A DNA stretch of 64,000 nt from Metabacillus niabensis (GTDB lineage: Bacteria; Bacillota; Bacilli; Bacillales; Bacillaceae), in contig NZ_CADEPK010000002.1 of NCBI RefSeq assembly GCF_902829255.1, positions 1-64,000 on the forward strand. Reading direction: 5' to 3'. The position numbers and the translations under genes were made by a program. The notes under the pieces were generated by a model. The model searched no databases. It was not told the origin of the DNA and saw nothing but the letters and a program-made list of their open reading frames with translations. This document shows, in pieces, positions 25,555-41,793 of the stretch (its first letter is position 1; each line of letters starts with the position of its first letter).

Positions 25555-26352
25555 CTATGTCCGTAAATAAAATAAACATATTCCTAAAGCAAGAAGGGCT
25601 ATTAATAATATCGTGTCTTTGTAGCCCCATTTCAACAGCCTTAGTTTTGTTCTTCCTTCTCCACCTCTATAACCCCTTGCCTCCATCGCCGTAGCGAGCT
25701 CCTCAGCACGTTTAAACGCACTTATAAAGAGAGGGACTAGCAACGGGACAACTGCCTTTATACGGTCCTTTATTGGGCCGCTAGTAAAATCTACTCCCCT
25801 GGCCATCTGTGCCTTTAATATTTTATCCGTTTCTTCTAATAACGTTGGAATAAACCTTAACGAGATAGACATCATTAGAGCTAGCTCATGTACCGGGAAT
25901 TTCAGCTTCTTTAATGGAGCTAGTAAGCTTTCCATGCCGTCTGTAATTTCAATCGGTGTTGTTGTTAATGTCAATATCGTTGTCATCACGATTAAATACA
26001 AAAAACGGAGAGAAATAAAAAACCCTTGCTTAAGCCCTTCCTCATGTAGACGGAAAAAACCTAAATCTAGCAATACTCTCCCTTCCTTTGTCACAAGAAT
26101 ATGCAAAATAAAAGTAAACAGGATAATCCATAATACCGGCTTTAGACCTCTTAGCAAAAACCGGAAAGGCAGCTTCGTTAAAAGAACAATAATGATAGTA
26201 AAAAGACCGAGACATAAATAAGTAATAAAGTTATTTGCTAGGAAGACAATAAAAACAAAAAGAAAAATCATTAGCAGCTTTGAACGGGGGTCCTGTTTGT
26301 GAATAACAGAATTCCCAGGGACATATTTTCCAATGATAATGCTATCCATCAT
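25555..26352 (-). CDS. ecfT: ECF transporter transmembrane subunit EcfT
   Basis: 265 residues with about five or six membrane helices and the cytoplasmic coupling helix. The EcfT signatures ARG (in KAQMARGVDF) and ARG (in ATAMEARGYRGG) are both present; they dock onto the ATPases. It is the shared membrane module for vitamin and metal S-components encoded elsewhere. It overlaps ecfA2 by 4 bp. Confidence 0.95.
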   Translation of the reverse strand: MMDSIIIGKYVPGNSVIHKQDPRSKLLMIFLFVFIVFLANNFITYLCLGLFTIIIVLLTKLPFRFLLRGLKPVLWIILFTFILHILVTKEGRVLLDLGFFRLHEEGLKQGFFISLRFLYLIVMTTILTLTTTPIEITDGMESLLAPLKKLKFPVHELALMMSISLRFIPTLLEETDKILKAQMARGVDFTSGPIKDRIKAVVPLLVPLFISAFKRAEELATAMEARGYRGGEGRTKLRLLKWGYKDTILLIALLALGICLFYLRT

Positions 26353-27215
26353 AAAGGTCCACCTTCCTTCAAAGAGGCCTTTATTTGCGTAACAATATCA
26401 TCCATTGTGAGGGCGGTATCTCTAATTTCCATTCCCTTTTCAATTAACTTATGCTGGAACTTCACAGTTTCTGGTAGGTCGAGACCTAATGAGATTAATT
26501 TATCTGCCTTCTGAAATATTTCCTTCGGCGTTCCCTTCATCTCAATCGTCCCTTTATGCATAACGATAATTTCATCAGAGTATGTTGCCGCATCCTCCAT
26601 ACTATGTGTTACGAGGATAATGGTTAAGTGATGTTCCTTGTAAAGACGATAGAATAATTCCATCATCTCTTTTCTCCCTTTTGGATCCAATCCAGCAGTT
26701 GGTTCATCTAAAACGAGAACTTCTGGTCCCATCGCTAGCACGCCGGCAATAGCAACCCTGCGCATTTGCCCTCCACTTAAGTCAAAGGGGGATTTTTTAA
26801 GGATCGCTTCAGGTAATCCAACTAGCTCTAATGTTTCTCTAGCTTTTGCTAGCGCTTCTTCCTCACTCATACCAAAATTCATTGGTCCGAAGGCAATATC
26901 CTTTTCAACCGTTTCCTCAAAAAGCTGATGCTCAGGAAATTGAAAAACTATCCCGACTAGACTCCTAACAACCTTTAGCTGCTTTTGCTTCTTACCAGCC
27001 TCAATCAAATAGTCTCCTATCTGAATTGATCCCTTCGTAGGCTTTAGCAGTCCATTTAAATGCTGAAGAATCGTTGACTTCCCTGAACCTGTATGTCCGA
27101 TGATCGATAGATATGTTCCCTTTTTTACTGTTAAATTCACATCGTATAGAGCTAATCTTTCAAAAGGAGTTCTAGCTTGGTAGCGATGTTCTAGATCTTT
27201 GATCGTAATGTCCAT
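26349..27215 (-). CDS. ecfA2: ECF transporter ATPase EcfA2
   Basis: 288 residues, ABC ATPase. Walker A GHTGSGKST, signature FDLSGGQMRRVAIAGVLA, Walker B EVLVLDEPTAGLDPKG, H-loop VTHSMEDA. The second ATPase of the energy-coupling factor heterodimer that powers EcfT and exchangeable substrate-binding S-proteins. Overlaps ecfA1 by 25 bp and ecfT by 4 bp, so the three are translated as a tight unit. Confidence 0.95.
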   Translation of the reverse strand: MDITIKDLEHRYQARTPFERLALYDVNLTVKKGTYLSIIGHTGSGKSTILQHLNGLLKPTKGSIQIGDYLIEAGKKQKQLKVVRSLVGIVFQFPEHQLFEETVEKDIAFGPMNFGMSEEEALAKARETLELVGLPEAILKKSPFDLSGGQMRRVAIAGVLAMGPEVLVLDEPTAGLDPKGRKEMMELFYRLYKEHHLTIILVTHSMEDAATYSDEIIVMHKGTIEMKGTPKEIFQKADKLISLGLDLPETVKFQHKLIEKGMEIRDTALTMDDIVTQIKASLKEGGPL

Positions 27216-28030
27216 AACTCATTCACCAAGCCTTCCTCTGTAAGATGATGTTTTTGAATTGGAATGCCAGCCTCTTTTAGTTTTTTACTTAACTGAAAAG
27301 GGAATGGTAAATCTAGTCCAATTTCTACAAGTTTGTCATCCAAAAGAAAGACTTCTTCAGGTGTTCCTTCTACAAACTTTTTTCCACCGTTCATCACAAT
27401 GATTCTGTCAGCCTTTGATGCCTCTTCTAAATCGTGTGTAATTGATATGACCGTTAATGAGCTTTGATTCTTTAACTCACGAACAGTTTCAATCACTTCA
27501 TTTCTACCTATAGGATCTAACATCGAAGTTGCTTCATCTAAAATAATGATAGTAGGTTGGACAGCTAGAACACCCGCAATTGCTACCCTTTGTTTTTGAC
27601 CCCCTGAAAGATGATGTGGTTCTCGATCGAGGAAACCATCCATTTTAACCCTTTTCGTCGCCCATTCAATCCGTCTATTCATTTCTTCACGCGGAATTGC
27701 ATTATTCTCAAGTCCAAAAGCAACATCATCTTTTACTGTTGATCCAACAAACTGATTATCTGGGTTTTGAAAAACCATTCCGACCTGCTTTCGAATGTCC
27801 CATATCGTCTCTTCTGAAAGCTGGATGCCACATACATGAACACTACCGGTACTCGGAATATATAATCCATTTAAAATCCGAGCTAAGGTTGATTTACCAG
27901 AACCATTATGTCCAACAATGGCTAGCCATTCACCTTGTTTCACCTGAAATGATACATTGCTTAATGCGGGAGTTGCTTCCTGATGATAATGAAATGTTAC
28001 ATCTTTCACATCTATGATTGTTTGACCCAT
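27191..28030 (-). CDS. ecfA1: ECF transporter ATPase EcfA1
   Basis: 279 residues, ABC ATPase. Walker A GHNGSGKSTLARILNGLY, signature HHLSGGQKQRVAIAGVLA, Walker B TIIILDEATSMLDPIG, H-loop ITHDLEEA. First gene of the ecfA1-ecfA2-ecfT-truA unit. In B. subtilis the operon follows rplQ directly; here 400 bp with two large palindromic repeats and the rplQ terminator intervene, so ecf transcription may start separately. Confidence 0.95.
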   Translation of the reverse strand: MGQTIIDVKDVTFHYHQEATPALSNVSFQVKQGEWLAIVGHNGSGKSTLARILNGLYIPSTGSVHVCGIQLSEETIWDIRKQVGMVFQNPDNQFVGSTVKDDVAFGLENNAIPREEMNRRIEWATKRVKMDGFLDREPHHLSGGQKQRVAIAGVLAVQPTIIILDEATSMLDPIGRNEVIETVRELKNQSSLTVISITHDLEEASKADRIIVMNGGKKFVEGTPEEVFLLDDKLVEIGLDLPFPFQLSKKLKEAGIPIQKHHLTEEGLVNELWTLRSKI

Positions 28031-28066
28031 CGCTCGTCTCTCCTAGTCTCCAATTAAAAAAGCATG

Positions 28067-28182
28067 AGCGCCTTTGCTTTGTAACGATTTAGAAAGAAGG
28101 ACAATCCATATGAGATTGTAAACATATCCAAAACCCGTTTAGTCTCATAAGGGATTGTTAAGTTACTAGTCACTAGGGCGCT
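28067..28182. repeat. palindromic dispersed repeat, unit 1
   Basis: Long imperfect inverted repeat bounded by AGCGCC and GGCGCT, with GGACAATCC..ATGAGA matched by TCTCATAAGGGATTGT inside. The right edge CACTAGGGCGCTATAGCTAGACA resembles the TGTCTAGCTCCAGCGCCTAG repeats common in Bacillaceae. Non-coding; may fold as a large RNA hairpin. Confidence 0.65.
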
Positions 28183-28207
28183 ATAGCTAGACACCTCTAA
28201 AGTTGTT

Positions 28208-28329
28208 AGCGCCTTTCTCAGCGACGTAAAAATAAGAGCAATCCATGATAAGGAAACACGAAGATCTTAAGTGATTCGCTGCTCGCTTATCGTAAAGAGG
28301 ATTGTGAAGTTTATTAGTCGCTAGGCGCT
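28208..28329. repeat. palindromic dispersed repeat, unit 2
   Basis: Second copy in the same orientation, again bounded by AGCGCC and GGCGCT, with CAATCCATGATAAG matched by CTTATCGTAAAGAGGATTG. It is clearly related to unit 1 along its whole length but diverged. Confidence 0.65.
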
Positions 28330-28370
28330 ATAATTAAGACACTTTATTAATTCACAACAAAGCACCTATA

Positions 28371-28413
28371 AAAAAAGGGCATTGAACCAGTTTAACAACT
28401 GTCACGCCCTTGA
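28371..28413 (-). terminator. terminator after rplQ
   Basis: CAAGGGCGTGACAGTTGTTA pairs with the complement ending in GCCCTT and is followed by seven T on the minus strand. It marks the end of the long S10-spc-alpha transcription unit. Confidence 0.82.
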
Positions 28414-28429
28414 GAGTAAATAATGTAAA

Positions 28430-28825
28430 TTAAACTAATTCAATGATAACCATTGGAGCACCGTCTCCACGACGTGGTCCAAGTTTCATGATACGAGTAT
28501 ATCCGCCTTGACGCTCTTCATAGCGTGGAGCGATATCACTGAATAGCTTTTCTAAAGCATATTTAGGTTTATCTTTTTCCTTACCTTCTTCAGTTGTAAC
28601 AGTTACAACCTCTGCAACTTCATTACGTACATAAGAAGCTGCTTGACGGCGAGCATGAAGATCTCCGCGCTTTCCTAAAGTGATCATCTTTTCAACAACT
28701 GAACGTAATTCTTTAGCACGAGCTTCAGTTGTTTCAATACGCTCACTGATGATTAAATCAGTAGTTAAATCACGAAGCATCGCTTTACGTTGAGCACTTG
28801 TACGGCCTAATTTTCTGTATGACAT
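28430..28825 (-). CDS. rplQ: 50S ribosomal protein L17
   Basis: 131 residues. [20 protein letters not shown] and the end [20 protein letters not shown] are diagnostic. It is about 11 residues longer than B. subtilis L17 (120); the extra residues lie in the middle ([16 protein letters not shown] region, about residues 75-88), a solvent-exposed, charged insertion. Last gene of the alpha operon, before a terminator. Confidence 0.97.
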   Translation of the reverse strand: MSYRKLGRTSAQRKAMLRDLTTDLIISERIETTEARAKELRSVVEKMITLGKRGDLHARRQAASYVRNEVAEVVTVTTEEGKEKDKPKYALEKLFSDIAPRYEERQGGYTRIMKLGPRRGDGAPMVIIELV

Positions 28826-28924
28826 CAGATGTCCCCTCCTTCGTTCTTAATGTATGTTTTTATTGTTTCTACTAAGAAACAAATTGTCTATTGAAACATA
28901 CGAAAACGCTAGTTAACTTTCTAA

Positions 28925-29869
28925 CTAGTCGTCTTTTCGAAGACCTAATCCTAGTTCTTCTAGCTTTGCCTTAACTTCTTCAAGAGATTTACGACCTAAA
29001 TTACGAACCTTCATCATATCTTCCTCTGTTTTATGAGCAAGCTCTTGTACAGTATTAATACCAGCACGTTTTAAACAGTTATAGGAACGAACAGATAAGT
29101 CTAATTCTTCAATCGTCATCTCAAGAACTTTTTCTTTTTGATCCTCTTCTTTTTCCACCATAATTTCTGCATTTTGAGCCTCATCAGTAAGACCAACAAA
29201 AATATTTAAGTGTTCAGTAAGGATCTTTGAACCTAAAGCGATCGCCTCTTTTGGTCCAGTGCTACCATCAGTCCAGACATCAAGCGTTAATTTATCATAA
29301 TTAGCAACTTGACCTACACGTGTTTTTTCTACTTGGTAGGAAACACGTGAAACAGGAGTGTAAATCGAATCAATTGGAATGACACCAATTGGCTGATCTT
29401 CTCTCTTGTTTGAATCAGCTGGAGTGTATCCACGTCCACGCTTAGCTGTTAGTCTCATTCTAAAGCTAGCATCTGATGCAAGAGTTGCGATATGAAGATC
29501 TGGATTTAAAATTTCCACATCACTATCATGAGTAATATCCGATGCGGTTACACTACCTTCGCCTTGAACATCAATTTCAAGCGTCTTTTCTTCATCTGAA
29601 TAGATTTTAAGAGCAAGTTTTTTAATGTTTAAGATAATCGAAGTAACATCTTCAACAACACCTTCGATCGTTGAAAACTCATGAAGTACGCCATCTATTT
29701 GGATCGATGTTACAGCGGCACCAGGGAGTGAGGATAAAAGAATACGACGTAAGGAGTTACCCAAAGTTGTACCATATCCACGCTCAAGTGGCTCGACGAC
29801 GAATTTACCGTATTTGGCATCATCGCTGATTTCAACCGTTTCGATTTTTGGTTTTTCAATTTCTATCAT
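28925..29869 (-). CDS. rpoA: RNA polymerase alpha subunit
   Basis: 314 residues, the Bacillus length. The N-terminal assembly domain includes [20 protein letters not shown]; an acidic linker (about residues 228-245) leads to the C-terminal domain [20 protein letters not shown], which binds UP elements and activators. It sits between rpsK and rplQ in the conserved alpha operon, with 177 bp to rpsK. Confidence 0.98.
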   Translation of the reverse strand: MIEIEKPKIETVEISDDAKYGKFVVEPLERGYGTTLGNSLRRILLSSLPGAAVTSIQIDGVLHEFSTIEGVVEDVTSIILNIKKLALKIYSDEEKTLEIDVQGEGSVTASDITHDSDVEILNPDLHIATLASDASFRMRLTAKRGRGYTPADSNKREDQPIGVIPIDSIYTPVSRVSYQVEKTRVGQVANYDKLTLDVWTDGSTGPKEAIALGSKILTEHLNIFVGLTDEAQNAEIMVEKEEDQKEKVLEMTIEELDLSVRSYNCLKRAGINTVQELAHKTEEDMMKVRNLGRKSLEEVKAKLEELGLGLRKDD

Positions 29870-30046
29870 CTATAAACCCTCCTTCAAAACGTCGAAACCC
29901 CGGCTAGACTAACATGTTAAAATGTCTAACCGAAATTCCCCATTCAAAAGTTCCCGAATGTGCACAACAACAAAGTGATTCTGTTAGAACTTATATACTG
30001 TATCATAACCCATTATTGACAGGGATACAAAATCTATACAGAAAAT

Positions 30047-30442
<396 letters not shown>

Positions 30443-30457
30443 TTAACCTCCTTTACC

Positions 30458-30838
<381 letters not shown>

Positions 30839-30845
30839 TTAATAA

Positions 30846-30974
<129 letters not shown>

Positions 30975-30994
30975 TTAATAGTACGGAGTGCTAA

Positions 30995-31213
30995 TTATTT
31001 AAAACGGTAAGTTATTCTACCACGTGTTAAATCATATGGAGATAATTCTACCGTTACTTTGTCTCCAGGTAAAATACGAATGAAATGCATGCGAATCTTT
31101 CCAGATACATGCGCCAAAACCGTATGACCGTTCTCAAGTTCTACCTTGAACATTGCATTAGGCAATGTTTCAACGACAGTTCCTTCAACTTCAATTACAT
31201 CGTCTTTCGCCAT
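30995..31213 (-). CDS. infA: translation initiation factor IF-1
   Basis: 72 residues, the standard IF-1 length, starting [20 protein letters not shown]; a longer in-frame stretch upstream (to 31258) is not conserved and the RBS AGGGAGAAC precedes the chosen ATG. A single OB-fold that occupies the A site during initiation. Upstream lies about 300 bp where B. subtilis has ybzG. Confidence 0.98.
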   Translation of the reverse strand: MAKDDVIEVEGTVVETLPNAMFKVELENGHTVLAHVSGKIRMHFIRILPGDKVTVELSPYDLTRGRITYRFK

Positions 31214-31515
31214 TGAACTGTTCTCCCTTCTCAAAATCAGTAACTTGCTCATTGACAATTATGAAAACTACATCTCATTTTGTCGCACGACCTGTTTCCA
31301 TTATACTGTTCTGAACTTCCGGAGATACTTAGGATAAAAAATCTAGATGATGAACATTCTTCTTACTGGAGAGATTGAAATGACGCCCATTCTCCTTCAG
31401 TATTTAAACGAAATGTCATCCGAAATTTCCCATCAATATTACATAAGTCTTTGTTTAGAACATTTGACTAATGTATGGAATCGAATTAGGTTCGTTCAAG
31501 CAATGTCACCTTCAA
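31214..31515. other. 302-bp gap between map and infA
   Basis: No intact gene on either strand. It contains what looks like the decayed 3' part of ybzG (next entry). Confidence 0.5.
31329..31500 (-). pseudogene. possible decayed ybzG (KOW-like protein)
   Basis: One minus-strand frame ends RHFNLSSKKNVHHLDFLS and a stop. That tail resembles the (R)KFDRxKKKNVxHLxFL end of the small KOW-domain protein YbzG, which lies exactly between map and infA in B. subtilis. Further upstream the frame shows YVILMGN, also similar, but is broken by stop codons (two within 15 codons). Left end is approximate. Recognised from memory. Confidence 0.42.
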
Positions 31516-32935
<1,420 letters not shown>

Positions 32936-32969
32936 TTAAAGGGCATGGGAAGTAGCTCCCATATCCCCA

Positions 32970-34259
32970 TTATTTAATAAAACCTTTATAATGTCTCTTC
33001 ACTAACTGACTTTCTAGTTGTTTCATCGTTTCAAGGGCTACCCCTACTACGATTAACAAGCTAGTTCCACCAATTTGTGCAGAATCAGGTAAGTTAGCAA
33101 ATTTAATGAAGAAAACAGGAAGAACAGCTATTGCTGCTAAGAAAATAGAACCAACAAAAGTAAGACGATATAATACCTTTGTAACGTATTCCTGCGTGCT
33201 CTTACCTGGACGAATACCAGGTATATAGCCACCTTGTTTCTTCAAGTTATCAGCCATTTGCTCAGGATTAACTTGAACAAATGTGTAGAAATATGCAAAT
33301 GCAATAATTAACGCAATGTAGATAATCATACCGATTGGTTGAGTATAATCAAAGATTTTTTGAATCCATTCCGTTACATCATTAGGACCGAAAAACGAAG
33401 CAATCGTTGGAGGTGTAATGACGAACGACACAGCAAAGATTACAGGAATAACGCCAGCAGGGTTAACCTTTAATGGAAGATGAGTCGTTTGACCACCAGC
33501 CATATTGTTACCAGATCGCTTAGCGTATTGAATTGGAATCTTACGAAGTGCTTGTTGGATAAAAATAACCCCTACTACTACTGCTAATATTGCTAATACA
33601 AGGATAACAACTGTAATTATACGAATAAACAATTGATCCCCTGCATTTTCGAATTGTTGTGCATATATTTGATTCAATGTAGATGGGATACCCGCGACAA
33701 TCCCTGCAAAGATAAGAACGGAAATACCATTCCCAACACCTTTAGAGGTAATTTGCTCCCCTAACCACATTAAAAATGCTGTTCCAGCTGTTAATACAAT
33801 CGCAATTAACAAGTATGTGCCGATTCCGGGATTCTCAATTAAGGCACCGCCTGACTGAGCATTAAACCCATAGGACATACCTAACGCCTGGATAAAACCT
33901 AATATTATCGTAAAATATCTTGTAAATTGAGCAAGCTTACGTCGCCCAACATCACCTTGTTTAGACCATTCAGTGAATTTCGGAACAACATCCATTTGAA
34001 GAAGTTGAACGATAATTGATGCAGTGATATATGGCATAATCCCCATCGCTAGGATTGAGAAATTAAATAATGCACCGCCACCGAATGTGTTTAAGATTCC
34101 GAATACATTTAGTTCATCCTGTGCTTTAAGCACTTCTGCATTAACATTCGGCACAGGAATGAACGTCCCAATACGAAATACTACTAACATTAAAAGGGTG
34201 AATATAATTTTATTTCTAATATCACCCACGCGCATAAAATTGGAGATTGTTTTTAACAT
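32970..34259 (-). CDS. secY: preprotein translocase channel SecY
   Basis: 429 residues, ten membrane helices, beginning [20 protein letters not shown]. The plug/pore region FNFSILAMGIMPYITASI and cytoplasmic loop GIRPGKSTQEYVTKVLYRLT are typical. Forms the Sec channel with SecE (60614). Its start overlaps the rplO stop by one base. Confidence 0.98.
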   Translation of the reverse strand: MLKTISNFMRVGDIRNKIIFTLLMLVVFRIGTFIPVPNVNAEVLKAQDELNVFGILNTFGGGALFNFSILAMGIMPYITASIIVQLLQMDVVPKFTEWSKQGDVGRRKLAQFTRYFTIILGFIQALGMSYGFNAQSGGALIENPGIGTYLLIAIVLTAGTAFLMWLGEQITSKGVGNGISVLIFAGIVAGIPSTLNQIYAQQFENAGDQLFIRIITVVILVLAILAVVVGVIFIQQALRKIPIQYAKRSGNNMAGGQTTHLPLKVNPAGVIPVIFAVSFVITPPTIASFFGPNDVTEWIQKIFDYTQPIGMIIYIALIIAFAYFYTFVQVNPEQMADNLKKQGGYIPGIRPGKSTQEYVTKVLYRLTFVGSIFLAAIAVLPVFFIKFANLPDSAQIGGTSLLIVVGVALETMKQLESQLVKRHYKGFIK

Positions 34260-34699
34260 TAGATCACCTCAGCTGTACCGCCAGCATTTTCAATAGCTTC
34301 TTTAGCTGAAGCAGAGAATTTGTTAGCTTTTACAGTAAGTTTTTTCTCTAACTGTCCGTTACCTAGGATTTTCACACCAGATTTTACATTGCTAACAATA
34401 CCTGTTTCAAGTAATAATTCTGGAGTAACCTCAGTACCTTCTTCAAAGCGATTAAGAGTCTCAAGGTTAACAATTGCGTAATCCTTACGGTTGATGTTTG
34501 TAAATCCACGTTTTGGTAAACGACGGAACAAAGGAGTTTGACCACCTTCGAATCCTGGACGTACTCCACCACCAGAACGAGCGTTTTGTCCTTTATGACC
34601 TTTACCAGCTGTTTTACCGTTACCAGATCCTGTACCACGTCCAACACGATTACGAGTTTTACGTGATCCTTCTGCTGGTTTCAACTCATGAAGTTTCAT
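34259..34699 (-). CDS. rplO: 50S ribosomal protein L15
   Basis: 146 residues. [20 protein letters not shown] followed by the Gly/Lys-rich extension [20 protein letters not shown], which threads into 23S rRNA. A late-assembly protein, directly coupled to secY. Confidence 0.98.
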   Translation of the reverse strand: MKLHELKPAEGSRKTRNRVGRGTGSGNGKTAGKGHKGQNARSGGGVRPGFEGGQTPLFRRLPKRGFTNINRKDYAIVNLETLNRFEEGTEVTPELLLETGIVSNVKSGVKILGNGQLEKKLTVKANKFSASAKEAIENAGGTAEVI

Positions 34700-34730
34700 C
34701 GGGACACCTCCTTATTTATTGTTGTATCTA

Positions 34731-34913
34731 TTATTGTTCTTTTACTGTAACTAAGTGAGACACTTTATTAATCATACCGCGAATCGCAGGATTATCATCT
34801 TGTACTACAGTTTGATGTAACTTTTTAAGTCCAAGTGTTCTAACAGTAACACGTTGATCCTCAGGACGACCAATCACACTGCGAGTGAGGGTAATTTCTA
34901 ACTTATTCGCCAT
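34731..34913 (-). CDS. rpmD: 50S ribosomal protein L30
   Basis: 60 residues: [20 protein letters not shown] followed by [15 protein letters not shown]. Short form typical of Gram-positives. Located between rpsE and rplO in the spc operon. Confidence 0.97.
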   Translation of the reverse strand: MANKLEITLTRSVIGRPEDQRVTVRTLGLKKLHQTVVQDDNPAIRGMINKVSHLVTVKEQ

Positions 34914-34926
34914 TTTAGTTCCCTCC

Positions 34927-35430
<504 letters not shown>

Positions 35431-35450
35431 TTATGTCCCTCCTTTTGCGA

Positions 35451-35813
35451 TTAAAATTCAAGTCCAGCTTCGCGAGCTGCATCAGCTAGAGCTTTAATAC
35501 GACCATGATATAAATATCCTCCACGATCAAAAACGACTGATTTAACACCTTTTTCAATAGCACGTTTAGCAACTAATTCGCCAACTTTTTGTGCAGCTTC
35601 GACATTGCTTTTTGCATCAAGATCAAAATCTTTATCTAAAGTAGAAGCACTTACTAAAGTTACAGAGTTAGTATCATCAATTACTTGTGCATAAATATGT
35701 TGATTTGAACGATATACGTTAAGACGTGGACGAGTAGCAGTACCTGTTAATTTCGCACGTACACGCGCATGTCTTTTTTTACGTACAGCATTTTTATCAG
35801 CTTTAGTAATCAT
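35451..35813 (-). CDS. rplR: 50S ribosomal protein L18
   Basis: 120 residues, starting [20 protein letters not shown]. With L5 it binds 5S rRNA; the end [20 protein letters not shown] is the 5S-binding face. spc operon, 23 bp before rpsE. Confidence 0.98.
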   Translation of the reverse strand: MITKADKNAVRKKRHARVRAKLTGTATRPRLNVYRSNQHIYAQVIDDTNSVTLVSASTLDKDFDLDAKSNVEAAQKVGELVAKRAIEKGVKSVVFDRGGYLYHGRIKALADAAREAGLEF

Positions 35814-35846
35814 TTAGGTCACTCCTTTCTTATCATCTAGGCGATA

Positions 35847-36386
35847 TTACTTCGCAGTTTTACCTTCTTTACGACGTACATGTTCGCCTTCATAGCGAAT
35901 ACCTTTACCTTTGTAAGGTTCTGGTGGACGAACGTCACGAATGTTAGCTGCAATAGCACCTACACGCTCTTTATCAGTACCTTTAACAAGAACTTTTGTT
36001 TGAGATGGTACTTCGATTTCAATACCAGCCTCAGGTGTGATTTCAACAGGGTGTGAGTAACCAACATTAAGAACTAGTTTATTTCCAGATTTAGAAGCAC
36101 GGTAACCGACACCGATTAGTTCTAATCCTCTTTCAAAACCTTTAGAAACGCCTTCTACCATATTACCTAGTAGACTACGTGTAGTACCGTGAAGAGCACG
36201 GTGTTCTTTAACATCAGAAGGACGACTTACAGTTAAGACGTTATCTTCTAAAGAGATTTTAATATCAGAGTTGAATGTACGAGTTAATTCACCTTTAGGT
36301 CCTTTTACTGTTACCGTATTATCATCAGCGATTGTAACTGTAACACCAGCAGGAATTTCTAGTGGCTTTTTACCAATACGAGACAT
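35847..36386 (-). CDS. rplF: 50S ribosomal protein L6
   Basis: 179 residues with the duplicated L6 fold; the signature [14 protein letters not shown] is near the C-terminus. It lies near the GTPase-associated centre and also contributes to late 50S assembly. spc operon, 33 bp before rplR. Confidence 0.98.
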   Translation of the reverse strand: MSRIGKKPLEIPAGVTVTIADDNTVTVKGPKGELTRTFNSDIKISLEDNVLTVSRPSDVKEHRALHGTTRSLLGNMVEGVSKGFERGLELIGVGYRASKSGNKLVLNVGYSHPVEITPEAGIEIEVPSQTKVLVKGTDKERVGAIAANIRDVRPPEPYKGKGIRYEGEHVRRKEGKTAK

Positions 36387-36415
36387 TCAATACACCTCCA
36401 TTCTTTTTGAACTTT

Positions 36416-36814
<399 letters not shown>

Positions 36815-36844
36815 CTAAAATAACCTCCTTCCCGTTTTACGGTT

Positions 36845-37048
<204 letters not shown>

Positions 37049-37055
37049 TTAGCGA

Positions 37056-37595
37056 TTATTTTTGGAACGGCATACCGAACTGTGTTAATAGTTCGCGTGC
37101 TTCTTCATCAGTATTCGCAGTTGTTACGATAACGATATCCATACCACGAACCTTGTTAACTTTATCATAATCAATCTCAGGGAAAATTAATTGCTCTTTA
37201 ACACCTAAAGTGTAGTTACCACGACCGTCAAATGATTTCTTAGAAACCCCACGGAAGTCACGTACACGTGGTAAAGAAACAGAAATTAATTTGTCTAAGA
37301 ATTGGTACATACGCTCACCGCGTAATGTAACTTTTGCACCGATAGGCATTCCTTCACGAAGACGGAAACCAGCGATAGATTTTTTAGCTTTTGTAATAAC
37401 TGGTTTTTGACCAGTGATTTGAGCTAATTCTTCAACAGCAACATCCAATGCTTTTGAGTTTGAAACTGCATCACCAACACCCATGTTGATAACGATTTTT
37501 TCAATTTTTGGAGCTTGCATTACTGATTTGTAAGAAAACTTACTCATTAATGCAGGTGTAATTTCTTTTTGATACTTTTCTTTAAGGCGGTTCAT
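37056..37595 (-). CDS. rplE: 50S ribosomal protein L5
   Basis: 179 residues, starting [20 protein letters not shown]. Binds 5S rRNA and contacts P-site t[23 protein letters not shown] and [18 protein letters not shown] are diagnostic. spc operon, between rplX and rpsN. Confidence 0.98.
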   Translation of the reverse strand: MNRLKEKYQKEITPALMSKFSYKSVMQAPKIEKIVINMGVGDAVSNSKALDVAVEELAQITGQKPVITKAKKSIAGFRLREGMPIGAKVTLRGERMYQFLDKLISVSLPRVRDFRGVSKKSFDGRGNYTLGVKEQLIFPEIDYDKVNKVRGMDIVIVTTANTDEEARELLTQFGMPFQK

Positions 37596-37620
37596 ACCAC
37601 AGACCTCCCTTCCTTATTTA

Positions 37621-37932
37621 CTATTTATCTAAAGTTTCACCAGATTTTTTTGCTACACGTACCTTTTTACCGTCTACCACTTTATAACCAACGCGAGTCG
37701 GCTCACCAGATTTAGGGTCAAGTGGCATAACATTTGATACATGGATAGGTGCCTCTTGGTTTAAGATTCCACCTTGTGGATTAGCTTGAGAAGGTTTTGA
37801 ATGTTTTTTCACAACATTAACTCCCTCAACAAGTACGCGATCTTTTTTCGGATAAGCAGCAAGTACAACGCCTTGTTTACCTTTATCCTTACCAGAGATA
37901 ACCATTACTTTGTCACCTTTTTTAACATGCAT
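37621..37932 (-). CDS. rplX: 50S ribosomal protein L24
   Basis: 103 residues. KOW motif at the N-terminus, [20 protein letters not shown]. Assembly initiator of the 50S subunit near the exit tunnel. 36 bp after rplN. Confidence 0.98.
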   Translation of the reverse strand: MHVKKGDKVMVISGKDKGKQGVVLAAYPKKDRVLVEGVNVVKKHSKPSQANPQGGILNQEAPIHVSNVMPLDPKSGEPTRVGYKVVDGKKVRVAKKSGETLDK

Positions 37933-37968
37933 CCTAGTTGCACCTCCTTAGTAAGGCAATCGAATTTA

Positions 37969-38337
<369 letters not shown>

Positions 38338-38375
38338 TTATGTTACCTCCCTTCGGAATTAACTATCCGAACAAA

Positions 38376-38657
<282 letters not shown>

Positions 38658-38660
38658 TTA

Positions 38661-39946
<1,286 letters not shown>

Positions 39947-39949
39947 GGA

Positions 39950-40294
39950 TTATCCCTCCTTCTTTTCTGTTAAGATGATTGTGATGTGGCTAGTACGTTT
40001 GTTAATAGCACTTGCACGACCTTGAGCACGTGGACGGAAACGTTTTAGAGTTGGACCTTCATTTGCATAAGCTTCAGATACAACTAAGCTATTAATGTCC
40101 ATTTCATAGTTATGTTCAGCGTTTGCCACTGCTGATTTTAATACTTTTTCAATGATTGGAGAAGCAGCTTTTGGAGTATGGTTTAAAATTGCTACTGCTT
40201 CGCCTACTTGCTTACCTCGAATAAGATCTAAAACTAAACGAGCTTTACGAGGAGCAATGCGAACTGTTTTAGCGACAGCTTTAGATTGTTGCAT
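39950..40294 (-). CDS. rplV: 50S ribosomal protein L22
   Basis: 114 residues from [20 protein letters not shown]; six further in-frame codons upstream hold the ribosome site and are excluded. The tunnel loop [20 protein letters not shown], linked to macrolide response, looks wild type. S10 operon. Confidence 0.97.
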   Translation of the reverse strand: MQQSKAVAKTVRIAPRKARLVLDLIRGKQVGEAVAILNHTPKAASPIIEKVLKSAVANAEHNYEMDINSLVVSEAYANEGPTLKRFRPRAQGRASAINKRTSHITIILTEKKEG

Positions 40295-40311
40295 ATAAAT
40301 GCCTCCTCTCA

Positions 40312-40638
<327 letters not shown>

Positions 40639-40647
40639 TCAATCACG

Positions 40648-41499
<852 letters not shown>

Positions 41500-41505
41500 T
41501 TAAAA

Positions 41506-41793
41506 TTATACTTCGAATAATTCGATTTCTTTACTATCCGCAGCGAGTTTAATGATAGCCTTACGACGACGGTTTGTTAAACCAGTGTAACGGCCTACTC
41601 GTTTTAATTTACCTTTGTAGTTCATGATGTTTACTTTTTCAACTTTTACGCCAAAGATAGCTTCGATAGCATCTTTTACTTCAGTCTTATTTGCTTTAAC
41701 ATCAACTTCAAATGTATATTTCTTTTCAGTCATAAGATCTGTTGAACGTTCAGTGATTACGGGGCGCTTAATAATATCACGAGGATCTTTCAT
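41506..41793 (-). CDS. rplW: 50S ribosomal protein L23
   Basis: 95 residues, starting [20 protein letters not shown]. Docking site for trigger factor and SRP at the tunnel exit. Start overlaps the rplD stop by one base (ATGA type). Confidence 0.98.
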   Translation of the reverse strand: MKDPRDIIKRPVITERSTDLMTEKKYTFEVDVKANKTEVKDAIEAIFGVKVEKVNIMNYKGKLKRVGRYTGLTNRRRKAIIKLAADSKEIELFEV

